NCBI RefSeq assembly: GCF_000685275.1
Contig: NZ_ARYK01000001.1
Coordinates: 372,001-436,000 of the forward strand
Direction: 5' to 3'
Origin: Hyphomonas johnsonii MHS-2
Lineage (GTDB): Bacteria > Pseudomonadota > Alphaproteobacteria > Caulobacterales > Hyphomonadaceae
DNA: 64,000 nucleotides
Notes under the pieces: generated by a model
Told to the model about the DNA's origin: nothing
Database searches by the model: none
Seen by the model: the letters and a program-made list of their open reading frames with translations, nothing else
Program-made: the position numbers and the translations under genes
Shown: piece by piece, positions 27,118 through 35,709 of the stretch
How positions within the stretch are numbered: the first letter of the stretch is position 1
Layout of the letters: every line of letters starts with the position of its first letter

Positions 27118-27517
27118 GCCGCCTTCACTTGTTCAAACGTCAGTAGGCGTTACGTTTGCGAGTGCATTGGCATTGAGATGTGCGAACGAAAATCTGACTT
27201 GCGCCCATGGTTCAGGATGAATGCCGGGATCATCCTGTCGGTTGTGTCTTATCCTCAGGGCGTATCGGCAGATGACGTGCCTGCCGATGCATTGTGGACG
27301 TTGGGCACCTTCCATGCGGCCAGCCCGCTTTTCCGTCGGACCTGCATGGTCATTTCGTCAGTTCTTGCCGGATCGCCCGATACGATCATGAGTGAAATCT
27401 CGAGATACTGGCGATCAGGGCCGCGCGCGAAGCCGGGAGCATCGCTTCCAGTTTTTACCTGATCCGGAAGCTGGTACTTCATGCGGATGGGCGCCGAACC
27501 GCGGAATTGAAGTGCGA
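27118..27517. other. intergenic region downstream of the VWA gene
   Basis: A 400-base gap between convergent genes. The minus strand holds a 75-codon frame from ATG 27482 to 27255 whose residues alternate like a beta-rich protein, and the plus strand has a 94-codon frame at 27178-27462. Neither has a good ribosome site or recognisable domain. The minus-strand frame follows the VWA gene directly and could be a small third operon gene, but I would not call it. Confidence 0.35.
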
Positions 27518-30500
27518 TCAGTTTGGAACGATCTTCGTGGTTTTTGACGCTGTGATCACGAATTGCCTCGGCGCCATGCCATCAACGTGCAGATCATATT
27601 TTCCCGCCACCAGTTCGATGGGGTCGCCACCGGAGGTTCCGCTCGCCACGCGTTCGCCGTCCTGGTAGACGGTAAAGCGAACTCGCGATGTGTTTGCCAG
27701 GGCGTTCTCAAGATCTGCGCCATCAGCAGCGTCGACATAGATGCCGCCTCCCGCCTTGGCCCATGCTTCAAAGGGGCGCCGGTCGACTTCCGGTTCCAGC
27801 GCGTAGCTGACCACGTCGATTCGCGCCTCAATTCCTGCAGCCTTGAGGCTCTGGATTGCCTGAAGCGGAAAGCCCCCGCATGTTTCCTCCCCGTCGGTTA
27901 TCAAAAGGATCGAAGCGGAAGCAGGCGTTGTCACGCTTTGCAGATCCTTCGCGGCGGCGAGCAGGGCCGCTCCGATCGCGGTTTTCGCATTGTTCTGGGG
28001 ACGAACGGACTTGATCGAAGATGCCAGTCGGTCATTGTCAAACCGTGTGACGGGCTGGATGAGGTCCGTGTCGCAGGAACTCGGCTCGCCGCCGAACACG
28101 CGCAGTCCGACGTTCAGTTGTTCTCCTGCCTGACTGCGCGCCAGTTGCGAATTTAGGTATTCGGCCAGCGCGGCCTTGGCGATATCAATACGCCGCCTGT
28201 CACCCAGCCGCTTCAGCATGCTGCCCGAGGCGTCCAGTATGATGAGTTGGCTGCGAACTGTTGTCTTGGGGTCTGGCGCCATCGCCGCATCGACTTGAAG
28301 GAAGCCGGGTTTCAGAACGACCACCTCGCCTTGGGCGCTCACGGAATAGGGTTTGGGGCCGAGCAGCCGCGCGGCGACCCGTGCATATGCTACCGATATA
28401 TCCTCGCTTTGCAGCACAAGCGAAACCTCGCCGCCGGTTTGGCCGGCCCAGAATGAGGCGCGGGGCTGTGAGATGGATGGATCCTGAAAGGTGGAATTTG
28501 AAGGAGTCTTGACAGCAAACACCCTGGCCCGGGCGGCGTGGAGTGCTTCGACAAGACCTTGCTTCGTATCGACATCGCCGTCGGTAATGACAACGATTGC
28601 GCGCGAGCCCTCCCGGTTCTCCAGGAGTTTTGCTGCATCCAACAGGGACGATTCGCCGGCACTATTGCTGCCGCCGTTATAGTTCGCGAGAAGCGGGCGC
28701 AGCGTTTCGGGATCGGTGATCCAGTCATCGCGTGCCCAGTCCCCTCCGAACGACTTGAACTGGACGGCGTCGCGCCCGGTCACCATATCGTCAGCGAAAT
28801 CGATAATTGCGCGTCGAATTTGCGGGATTTGGCTCGCTATGGATGCGCTCTGGTCGATCAGGAATACCACCGAGCGCTGGGGTTCGGATATTTCGACGTC
28901 AAGAAAGCTGCCCGGAGTCACATCAAATGTGTACGTAACTTCGGGGCGCAGCGGTGAGCGAACGATTTCGATCGGCTCTGTCTCGTTACCCGAAGAGTCC
29001 CTTGCGGAGACTGCAGGGTCGAAGCCGGCGCTGCCGCGTGCTGTGATCTTGAGCCTGTTTGTCTGGCCTTCTGCCGGCACGCGCCAGGTATCGGTACGTA
29101 CGCCGAATTCGACGGAGCCGTCCAGCAAGGGTGAACCCGGTACCAGTGCGCGGTGGCCTGGATCAGATGTGACGTCGGGTCTTGTGCCATTTCGCTCTTT
29201 GCCCAGGACGGCGCCAACAAAGCGATCCAGCCATTCGTGAACAGAGGCCAATGCCTGCTTCATCGTGGCCAAATCGAGTGCGTCGGGTTTTGCCACGGTC
29301 TTGGCGGTCGCGAATTCACCCCAGGTGCCAAGCGCGGACCGGTAGGTCTCGTCCTCCGGTCGTTCAATGAACTTCATTATCATCGGGGCGAGGAAGTAAG
29401 CGCTTTCGGGGTGCTCGTATTCAACTTTGACGGCGCGCGCAGACGACCATTCGGGTAGTTCGTACCGGATGGTCTGATTGGGCTGTGGTTGCGCTGGCAA
29501 GTCAAATCGACCGATTTCATGAAAGGGGCCGATGGGGCCATAGGCCGAAGCAGAGACGATGGCCGCGCTTGCAAATGGCCACCCATCGTCGGGGAAGGTC
29601 GCCGGATATACCGCCTCAACGGCTTCGATGTCGGCTTCCAACTGGTTGCGGAACGTGATGGCATTGTTGAAGTCTGTTGGGTTTCCCATGTCACCGGGGA
29701 ACCGTGTGACACTGCCTTCGGCTGCGTCAATCTGGAGGTGCCGGTTGGCTTGCATCTTGCGGTTGCCCGATACAAGTGCACCAAGTTCCTTGTCTGCAAT
29801 ATTGAGGTTGTTGAGACCGGAATGTCCGGGGCGAGCGATCACTTCGAATCCGCTAAGCGAAACTCGGCTGGCGTCCCCGCCTCGGCGATCAGTGGCGCGT
29901 AGCCTGACCTTCAAGGCATCAGCCGGGCCACCGGGGAATGCGTAGTATGCCGTCTGACCCCATTCCTCGTGCGCGCCGACCAGGACTTCGCGCCATTTCT
30001 TGCCGTCGCTTGAGACATCGATGGCAAAACCGAGAATGCCCTGCGGTGCATCCAGACGTGTATTGATGCCAATTCCGGCAATTGGAATTGGCTTGTCTCC
30101 GGGAAGGTCCAGTACCGGGCTGAGCACCTGCTGGCCACCACCTGAGAGTAAGCCTTCGTGATCGGTTCCCTGCGTTATGAAACCGTCGATCAAATTCAGG
30201 AGGTTACCTGCACCTGCGGGATTCCCACGCGCGTAGTCGCCATCTTCACCAACGCTGATGCCACCACTTTCCAGCCATTGCGCACCAAGGCTCGTACGCG
30301 CCACATTGATGCCGCCGGCCAGGGCAGGTGGCACCCGGCGCGCGGGTATTGCACCGACTGGCGCGGTGCGAAAACCCACCTTCAGATGGTGTTCGGTGCT
30401 GGCGACGATCGCGTCCTTGTCGGTGCGGACGGCGACAAAAAAGGGAAGGTCGCCATCGTAGAGGTCATCCGGAAGCAGGAAACTGACGACTTTCGTGGTG

Positions 30501-32581
30501 GATTCACCGGCAGCGAGGGACACGCTATAGGGGATGACTTCAATACCGGAGCGGGCGAACCAGAAGTCGAGTGTGCCGGATACGGGTTGCGTGGATGTGT
30601 TTGTGATGTTCAGAACCGCAGTCACCCGCTGGCGGAAGATGGAATAGGCGCTCACTTCTGCGACACGTGTCACGGCCAGTTTCAGGGCGGACGGAGTGGT
30701 AACAGGGAAGGGGTTGGCATAGCGCGCCGACAGTTTGTATTCAGCGGGACTTCCCGTGCGCGGTTCGATTCTCAATTCGTGCTCGCCGGCGGGAATTGAA
30801 ACCGTTCGTTTCCAGCCGCCCGGCTTGATGATTTGGCGGTCGAGGCTGGCGGACGCGTCGTCCGATGCCACTGAAAATGTCATGTAATATTCAGATCCAG
30901 GTGGCACATCAATCGACATTTCCACGAGCGCATTACGTGGCAAATACATCGAGAAGCGATCATCATCGCCCGTTGGAGAAACGCCTATTATCGGCTGGCC
31001 GATGGAAAGGCGACGAGGGACGTTCTCATTCGGCTCGCGCTCGGAATCTGCCCTCGGGCTTCCCAATGGCTTGGCGATAACCTTGTAGTCGCCTGGTGTG
31101 CCGTAGATGCTGATATAGACTGGGCCGGGCTCGAGGTAGACATCGGGCGCAACGAGGCGACGTGTATTTCCGCCGTGCCTGCGGATATCGGCAATCTTGC
31201 CTCTGGCATTGCTCAATTCAATTTGGCCCACCGACTCGCCCAGCACCATGATGCGCCAGAGTTGACCGACATCACCGGTGTTGAACCCGATCGTATCGGT
31301 ATCGTCGCTTGTCGAAAGCGCGCCTTGGATCCGGAACGCACCTTCAATGATCGGCTGGAATCCAGGAGAGGAATTGGGTTCGAAAACCGTGTCCTGTGGG
31401 TTTGCCGTCAAGCGCTCAAGAGTTAGCTCGTAAAGTCCTCCGAAGTATGAATGATTCACGACGGTCAAGACAGTGTCTTTGCTTATCCGGAATGGAGAAA
31501 AGCGAATATCCCTGCCTTCGAGGCATTCGACGACCTTGTTTGTCTCTCTCAAACAGAGCCTGATATTCACGGCGCTGATAACGTGTACACTCGCCGCGCC
31601 GACCCCCGCGAGTTTTGCCAGGCTGAATCTATCTTCGTCCCTGGCGTCAAGCGGCATTGTATAAGTCTGTCCGATCGACAGGCTTGGTCCGGTGGAATAC
31701 TTGAGGTCCGAATTGGGTTCGATCGGCCCGTCGGCATACTGGCTGGGCTCTGCCACGAGACGCCAGCTTCCTGTTTCTTCATCGTCCCTAGATCTTACGC
31801 AAACAGCGCTGTCTTTCAGCCGAATGCCCGAGATCGCCAGAGAGCCTTTTCCGGAACGCGCCTCGGCCCGATTAGCCTTGGCCGAGTAGACGTACATTTC
31901 CACCGAACTAGTTGGCGCGCTGACAAGGGCCAGGTCGACAACTTTGTTGGCCGAGAGGAGGGCCGGCGTCATACAATGCGTTTCACCATTGGCTGGCCCA
32001 CTCACATCGTTTCCGACGGGGAGCGCCTTGCTTGGGGCATTGGGAAGCGAAGCGGGAGATTGCACCGGTACAATCCGCTCGACCGTGAGCGTGACGTCCA
32101 CGGGGTTGAGTGGTGCAAGCCCCAGATAGATGCGGCCGGGCTTGAACGTCGTGGCGGGCAATCTCGCAGTCCGGTCCCCAAATCCACGCGTGGAATCGCT
32201 CAGCAACTTGGTGCGGGCAGTCGGTTGGTTGCGCTCATTGAGCTCGATCGTGTTTGCTTCCAGAACGATGCTGACGGGCTCGGCGGCCTCAGCGGAGAGC
32301 TTGTAGATGTCGGCGGTATCGGTGACGTCAAAATGATAGACTGTGCTCTCAACGAGTTTGAGTTTGACTTCGGCCAGCCCGTCCACAAATTCGAGCGGCG
32401 TGCTTTCGAGGGCCGGAACTTCTGATGTTCCGCCGAGCTTGGACAGGTCGGGGACCTGACTCCATGCGGCGCTGCTGCTGATCTGTGCACCGAATGCTAC
32501 GACAAGGAGACCATTGCGCAACTGCTTCGTCACCCAGCGCATCGACTGCTGTAAACCCTCCATAATTGATTGCATCTGCAT
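27518..32581 (-). CDS. giant exported protein with PPC-like, discoidin-like and two VWA domains
   Basis: A 1687-residue exported protein with an N-terminal signal (LLVVAFGAQISSSAAWSQV). Residues about 60-650 contain several PPC-like beta-sandwich repeats, one clearly marked by SEREPNENVPRRLSIGQPII and GDDDRFSMYL. A CARDB-like segment (about 660-740) and one or two discoidin/F5-8C-like modules (GFAIDVSSDGKKWREVLVG) follow. The C-terminus carries two von Willebrand A domains with MIDAS motifs: VVFLIDQSASI (about 1240) and LIILDASGSM (about 1450) with TDGEETCGG. No C-terminal membrane anchor is visible. The ATG overlaps the upstream stop as TAATG. It looks like a metal-dependent surface or periplasmic binding protein; its ligand is unknown. 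Confidence 0.85.
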   Translation of the reverse strand: MQMQSIMEGLQQSMRWVTKQLRNGLLVVAFGAQISSSAAWSQVPDLSKLGGTSEVPALESTPLEFVDGLAEVKLKLVESTVYHFDVTDTADIYKLSAEAAEPVSIVLEANTIELNERNQPTARTKLLSDSTRGFGDRTARLPATTFKPGRIYLGLAPLNPVDVTLTVERIVPVQSPASLPNAPSKALPVGNDVSGPANGETHCMTPALLSANKVVDLALVSAPTSSVEMYVYSAKANRAEARSGKGSLAISGIRLKDSAVCVRSRDDEETGSWRLVAEPSQYADGPIEPNSDLKYSTGPSLSIGQTYTMPLDARDEDRFSLAKLAGVGAASVHVISAVNIRLCLRETNKVVECLEGRDIRFSPFRISKDTVLTVVNHSYFGGLYELTLERLTANPQDTVFEPNSSPGFQPIIEGAFRIQGALSTSDDTDTIGFNTGDVGQLWRIMVLGESVGQIELSNARGKIADIRRHGGNTRRLVAPDVYLEPGPVYISIYGTPGDYKVIAKPLGSPRADSEREPNENVPRRLSIGQPIIGVSPTGDDDRFSMYLPRNALVEMSIDVPPGSEYYMTFSVASDDASASLDRQIIKPGGWKRTVSIPAGEHELRIEPRTGSPAEYKLSARYANPFPVTTPSALKLAVTRVAEVSAYSIFRQRVTAVLNITNTSTQPVSGTLDFWFARSGIEVIPYSVSLAAGESTTKVVSFLLPDDLYDGDLPFFVAVRTDKDAIVASTEHHLKVGFRTAPVGAIPARRVPPALAGGINVARTSLGAQWLESGGISVGEDGDYARGNPAGAGNLLNLIDGFITQGTDHEGLLSGGGQQVLSPVLDLPGDKPIPIAGIGINTRLDAPQGILGFAIDVSSDGKKWREVLVGAHEEWGQTAYYAFPGGPADALKVRLRATDRRGGDASRVSLSGFEVIARPGHSGLNNLNIADKELGALVSGNRKMQANRHLQIDAAEGSVTRFPGDMGNPTDFNNAITFRNQLEADIEAVEAVYPATFPDDGWPFASAAIVSASAYGPIGPFHEIGRFDLPAQPQPNQTIRYELPEWSSARAVKVEYEHPESAYFLAPMIMKFIERPEDETYRSALGTWGEFATAKTVAKPDALDLATMKQALASVHEWLDRFVGAVLGKERNGTRPDVTSDPGHRALVPGSPLLDGSVEFGVRTDTWRVPAEGQTNRLKITARGSAGFDPAVSARDSSGNETEPIEIVRSPLRPEVTYTFDVTPGSFLDVEISEPQRSVVFLIDQSASIASQIPQIRRAIIDFADDMVTGRDAVQFKSFGGDWARDDWITDPETLRPLLANYNGGSNSAGESSLLDAAKLLENREGSRAIVVITDGDVDTKQGLVEALHAARARVFAVKTPSNSTFQDPSISQPRASFWAGQTGGEVSLVLQSEDISVAYARVAARLLGPKPYSVSAQGEVVVLKPGFLQVDAAMAPDPKTTVRSQLIILDASGSMLKRLGDRRRIDIAKAALAEYLNSQLARSQAGEQLNVGLRVFGGEPSSCDTDLIQPVTRFDNDRLASSIKSVRPQNNAKTAIGAALLAAAKDLQSVTTPASASILLITDGEETCGGFPLQAIQSLKAAGIEARIDVVSYALEPEVDRRPFEAWAKAGGGIYVDAADGADLENALANTSRVRFTVYQDGERVASGTSGGDPIELVAGKYDLHVDGMAPRQFVITASKTTKIVPN

Positions 32582-34884
32582 TACTCTAATACAGCGCGGC
32601 AGACGTAGTCTGGTAATGGTATGGCTGCGCCTACTATTCCGCCGTAGACTATTTCAGTCCCCAGCGCTCCTGTCAGGTAAGCGAGCCCGCTTGCTCCCAG
32701 TTCAGTTATTCTTGACGCCCAGTTTGCGTTTGCTGCGGCTACGAACTTTCCTGCGCCAGCAGCTATCAACAAATTGCCGGCAAGACAGCAAACCCGCATC
32801 GACGGGTTGTCAGGATAAGATGCTTCGCAAGAATACGAAGCGTAACCGATGCCGAATGCTGTCACCGCACTGGACGCTGACTTCAAGAATGCGGCGTATT
32901 CCTTGGTTACTTCTCCTCCATTGGGGCCCATGCCCAATGTTTGTCCTGTGCGTGTATCTATCCGCCACCAAAGAGGTGTACTCTCGTGCTCAAGCAAGAC
33001 GAGGACGGAGCCCTGTTCGAAGTCGTCATTTAGACGATCACGAACCAGCAACGATACATTCGCCTGATCGCTCCAAGCTTTCAGGGAAGCCAAGTCCGGC
33101 AGAACCGCTGTGACGTCCCGTAGCCTCCAGTCACTTGTAGTTGGACCGGACCCGAGTGCGTGTTCAGCGATGGTGGTGCGGATACCTTGTTCAAAGTTAC
33201 CGGTGGGGTTAACAAAAACAGTTCCATTCGTGTGAGCCAGAGACAATGTTCCATCCGTGATGATATCGATCGTTTGGCGCATTATGCCTTTTGTGTTGGC
33301 GACGTGTTGAACACGTCGCATCGAGACCATCGGTCCGGTCCTGACAAGCCATCGATCATGCTTGCCGTTCTGGTTGAAGATGCTGCCCAGCGTAAGCATT
33401 TCCGTCCAGGAAGAGATGGATTGATCTGCTTCAAACGCGGGATGGGAAGCTGCGTCCTCGGGTGTGATCTTTCCCTCAACGATCCCTTTGTAATAGGGTA
33501 GAATCCTCGCGAAATCCGCTGCAGACTCCAACGTGTCCTTTATCGCGCGAGCACCATTTTCGGGTCCAACATCCACGTCAATTACACCATGGAAACTCAC
33601 CAGACGGCTTGGCGATTCAGGCATTTCCTGCCTGAAATCCGTCAGGCGACGTTCCGTACTGGTCGATGCTCCACCAGGTGAGATGTGGACCACCGTCAAA
33701 ATCACGCCGCTCAGCCGGGGGGCAGTGTCGGCTTTGCCGGTCGTCTCGTCCAACCCGCCCAGCGCGTCGCCATATTTCGATCCGACAGTCGCAAAGATCG
33801 CTGGGCCTGCGGCAACATCCTCCGCTGATGCAGTCAGCCCCTGCAATGTAAAAGCCTGCCCGCGTTCGGCAGGCGCCTGGTTCATGATCGGAATGAAATA
33901 AGCGGCTTCGCCGTCGCTACGGACGGTATCGGGCGCGATTCCGATATCGATTTGCGTCAGGGCAAGGTTGGCGGCTGGTCGGCTATAGGGGGACATGATG
34001 CTGATGCGCTCGAGCTTGTCACCCGTCTTGCGCTCTATCTCGAGGCGGATTTCGATCTTGTGCAACCTGTCATCGGGCACCGTTCCGGCAATGAATTGTT
34101 CAGGCTCGACCTTGGGCGCAGCAGCGTTCTGGAAAGCTGGATGTACATCGACCCAGGGGTCATTTGGCGTATTCCTGTAGCGGACCCAGACATACTCTTC
34201 AGCAATCTGAGCGACGAGACGATCTGTCTGAGCCGCATCAGTCTGGGCAATGGAAATGCCTGCCGTTGCGAGGCTGGCCGAGAGACTTTTCACGAGCTGC
34301 GACACATCTCGATCGGCCGCGAGTGTATTCTCGTCGGCATTCTGTTCCATGTCACGGGCTTCGGCGATGATCTCGTCCAGGCGAGATCTAGGCACGAATG
34401 GCTTGAGCGCTTCCGTAACGTCTTCGACCATGAGCCCTGTTGCCAGAGGTGCCCTGTCTTTGAAGCTGACTTGAAGGAGGCGTTCAGCATCCTTCTTTTC
34501 GAGTGTTCCCTTAACGATCATGGCCTCGCCCGCCATGCTGTTGATCAGGGCGGCCAGAAGAACAGCCTGGTCCCAGCTTGAGCCCGCCGACGCGGAAATC
34601 GTGCCTTCCGGCCCCCGCATCACGCCGAGGTAGGGATCGTAAGCAATATTGTCCCGAACGAAATCGGCGGCTGTCGCGACGTCATAATCCAGGCTCTCTG
34701 CCAGGCCATCAACGTCATAGAGTTCCAGCGGAATCTTCGATGAGAGGCCCCTGTAAGCGTCTGCGATGGCGCGTGCAGCGTCGCGTTCTGCGGCCGGTGC
34801 GATATAGGTGCGTGGTGCGGCGGTCGCGCTGAAGCTGAACGAAAAAGCGAAGGCTGCGGCGAGCACTTTCAGTTTAAGAGACAA
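32581..34884 (-). CDS. exported transglutaminase-like protein with lost catalytic triad
   Basis: A 767-residue exported protein. I choose TTG 34884, which has GAGGAG 9 bases upstream and yields a clean signal peptide (KVLAAAFAFSFSFSATAAP); another in-frame TTG at 34929 has no such site. Residues 85-250 match the transglutaminase core: AGSSWDQAVLLAALINSM fits the active-site helix, and EYVWVRY...WVDVHPAF the His/Asp strands. Ser103 replaces the catalytic Cys, Tyr231 the His and His248 the Asp, so catalysis is unlikely. The central 400 residues are beta-rich and unassigned. The last 85 residues have four Cys and two hydrophobic stretches, perhaps a membrane tail. It heads an operon with the VWA protein. 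Confidence 0.75.
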   Translation of the reverse strand: MSLKLKVLAAAFAFSFSFSATAAPRTYIAPAAERDAARAIADAYRGLSSKIPLELYDVDGLAESLDYDVATAADFVRDNIAYDPYLGVMRGPEGTISASAGSSWDQAVLLAALINSMAGEAMIVKGTLEKKDAERLLQVSFKDRAPLATGLMVEDVTEALKPFVPRSRLDEIIAEARDMEQNADENTLAADRDVSQLVKSLSASLATAGISIAQTDAAQTDRLVAQIAEEYVWVRYRNTPNDPWVDVHPAFQNAAAPKVEPEQFIAGTVPDDRLHKIEIRLEIERKTGDKLERISIMSPYSRPAANLALTQIDIGIAPDTVRSDGEAAYFIPIMNQAPAERGQAFTLQGLTASAEDVAAGPAIFATVGSKYGDALGGLDETTGKADTAPRLSGVILTVVHISPGGASTSTERRLTDFRQEMPESPSRLVSFHGVIDVDVGPENGARAIKDTLESAADFARILPYYKGIVEGKITPEDAASHPAFEADQSISSWTEMLTLGSIFNQNGKHDRWLVRTGPMVSMRRVQHVANTKGIMRQTIDIITDGTLSLAHTNGTVFVNPTGNFEQGIRTTIAEHALGSGPTTSDWRLRDVTAVLPDLASLKAWSDQANVSLLVRDRLNDDFEQGSVLVLLEHESTPLWWRIDTRTGQTLGMGPNGGEVTKEYAAFLKSASSAVTAFGIGYASYSCEASYPDNPSMRVCCLAGNLLIAAGAGKFVAAANANWASRITELGASGLAYLTGALGTEIVYGGIVGAAIPLPDYVCRAVLE

Positions 34885-35148
34885 GGGCGTCTTCTCCTCT
34901 TCGAGATGAATTTCGGTGTGCGAAACCAAGCCTTACCGTAGCGCCGCACACTCGCCGCGCAGAACTTTATCGACCAACTTCGCGAAAACCGACGGTTCTT
35001 TCCTTTTAATACGCATTGCCGAGGCGAAATCCGCCAAGGAAATTCAAGATCACCCTGCAACAGCATTGATGATCGCGCCAAGTATTTTGGCGGGGTCGAC
35101 GTGCCGAACGCGTTGAGAAGAACGGGGATGCAGAAATTGGAGCAAGAA

Positions 35149-35595
35149 ATGCCGTTACGACCAATCCATGGAAGGGCGCTTGGGGCGCTGTGCGCCGTCG
35201 CTTTCGGGCTGACTGCCTGTGGCCAGACAAATGCGGATTCGCTTGCGCCGGAGCAGAAAGCGAACGCAGCAAGTGCCGACGCAGTGTGCCTTGAACGCCT
35301 GCCGGACGAGATTGCCGTGCCGGACGCATTCGTCGTTGAGACCTGTACGCAATCCGAAAAGATGACGACCTTTCGTGGGAGGGCGACGCCTGCGCAAGAC
35401 ATTGATGCCGTCTTCGGCGCCCTCAAATCAACCTACAAGGCGGCTGGATTCACGCTGTATGACAATTCGAATGGCAAAATTCGCAGCGTCATTTTTGGCG
35501 GATCGGGACACCGAAAAGGGGAGATCCAGTTGAACCCGAAAGACGGTTTCCTCGCGGTCGCCGTCAATCTGTATCCACTGGAAATGGAGCAATAG
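35149..35595 (+). CDS. small lipoprotein of unknown function
   Basis: A 148-residue lipoprotein. The signal (RALGALCAVAFGLTACGQ) ends in an LTAC lipobox. Two Cys of the mature part (AVCLERLPDE and VETCTQSEK) may form a disulfide. The C-terminal 75 residues look like one helix followed by a three-strand sheet (STYKAAGFTLYDNSNGK, SVIFGGSG, GEIQL, LAVAVNLYPL), a plan shared with the protein at 39868. GGAG at 35139-35142 selects ATG 35149 over upstream in-frame starts. It is divergent from the transglutaminase-like gene and convergent with the kinase gene. I do not recognise a family. Confidence 0.7.
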   Translation: MPLRPIHGRALGALCAVAFGLTACGQTNADSLAPEQKANAASADAVCLERLPDEIAVPDAFVVETCTQSEKMTTFRGRATPAQDIDAVFGALKSTYKAAGFTLYDNSNGKIRSVIFGGSGHRKGEIQLNPKDGFLAVAVNLYPLEMEQ

Positions 35596-35709
35596 TCCGG
35601 CGGGTGGAAAGCCATGAGCCGCCTGGGCTGCGGCCAAGCTGGTGGGCTCCTGACGCGACGGTGTTCATGCCGTTCGTGGCCCTCTCGTGATCTCGATCCG
35701 GATCAATTC

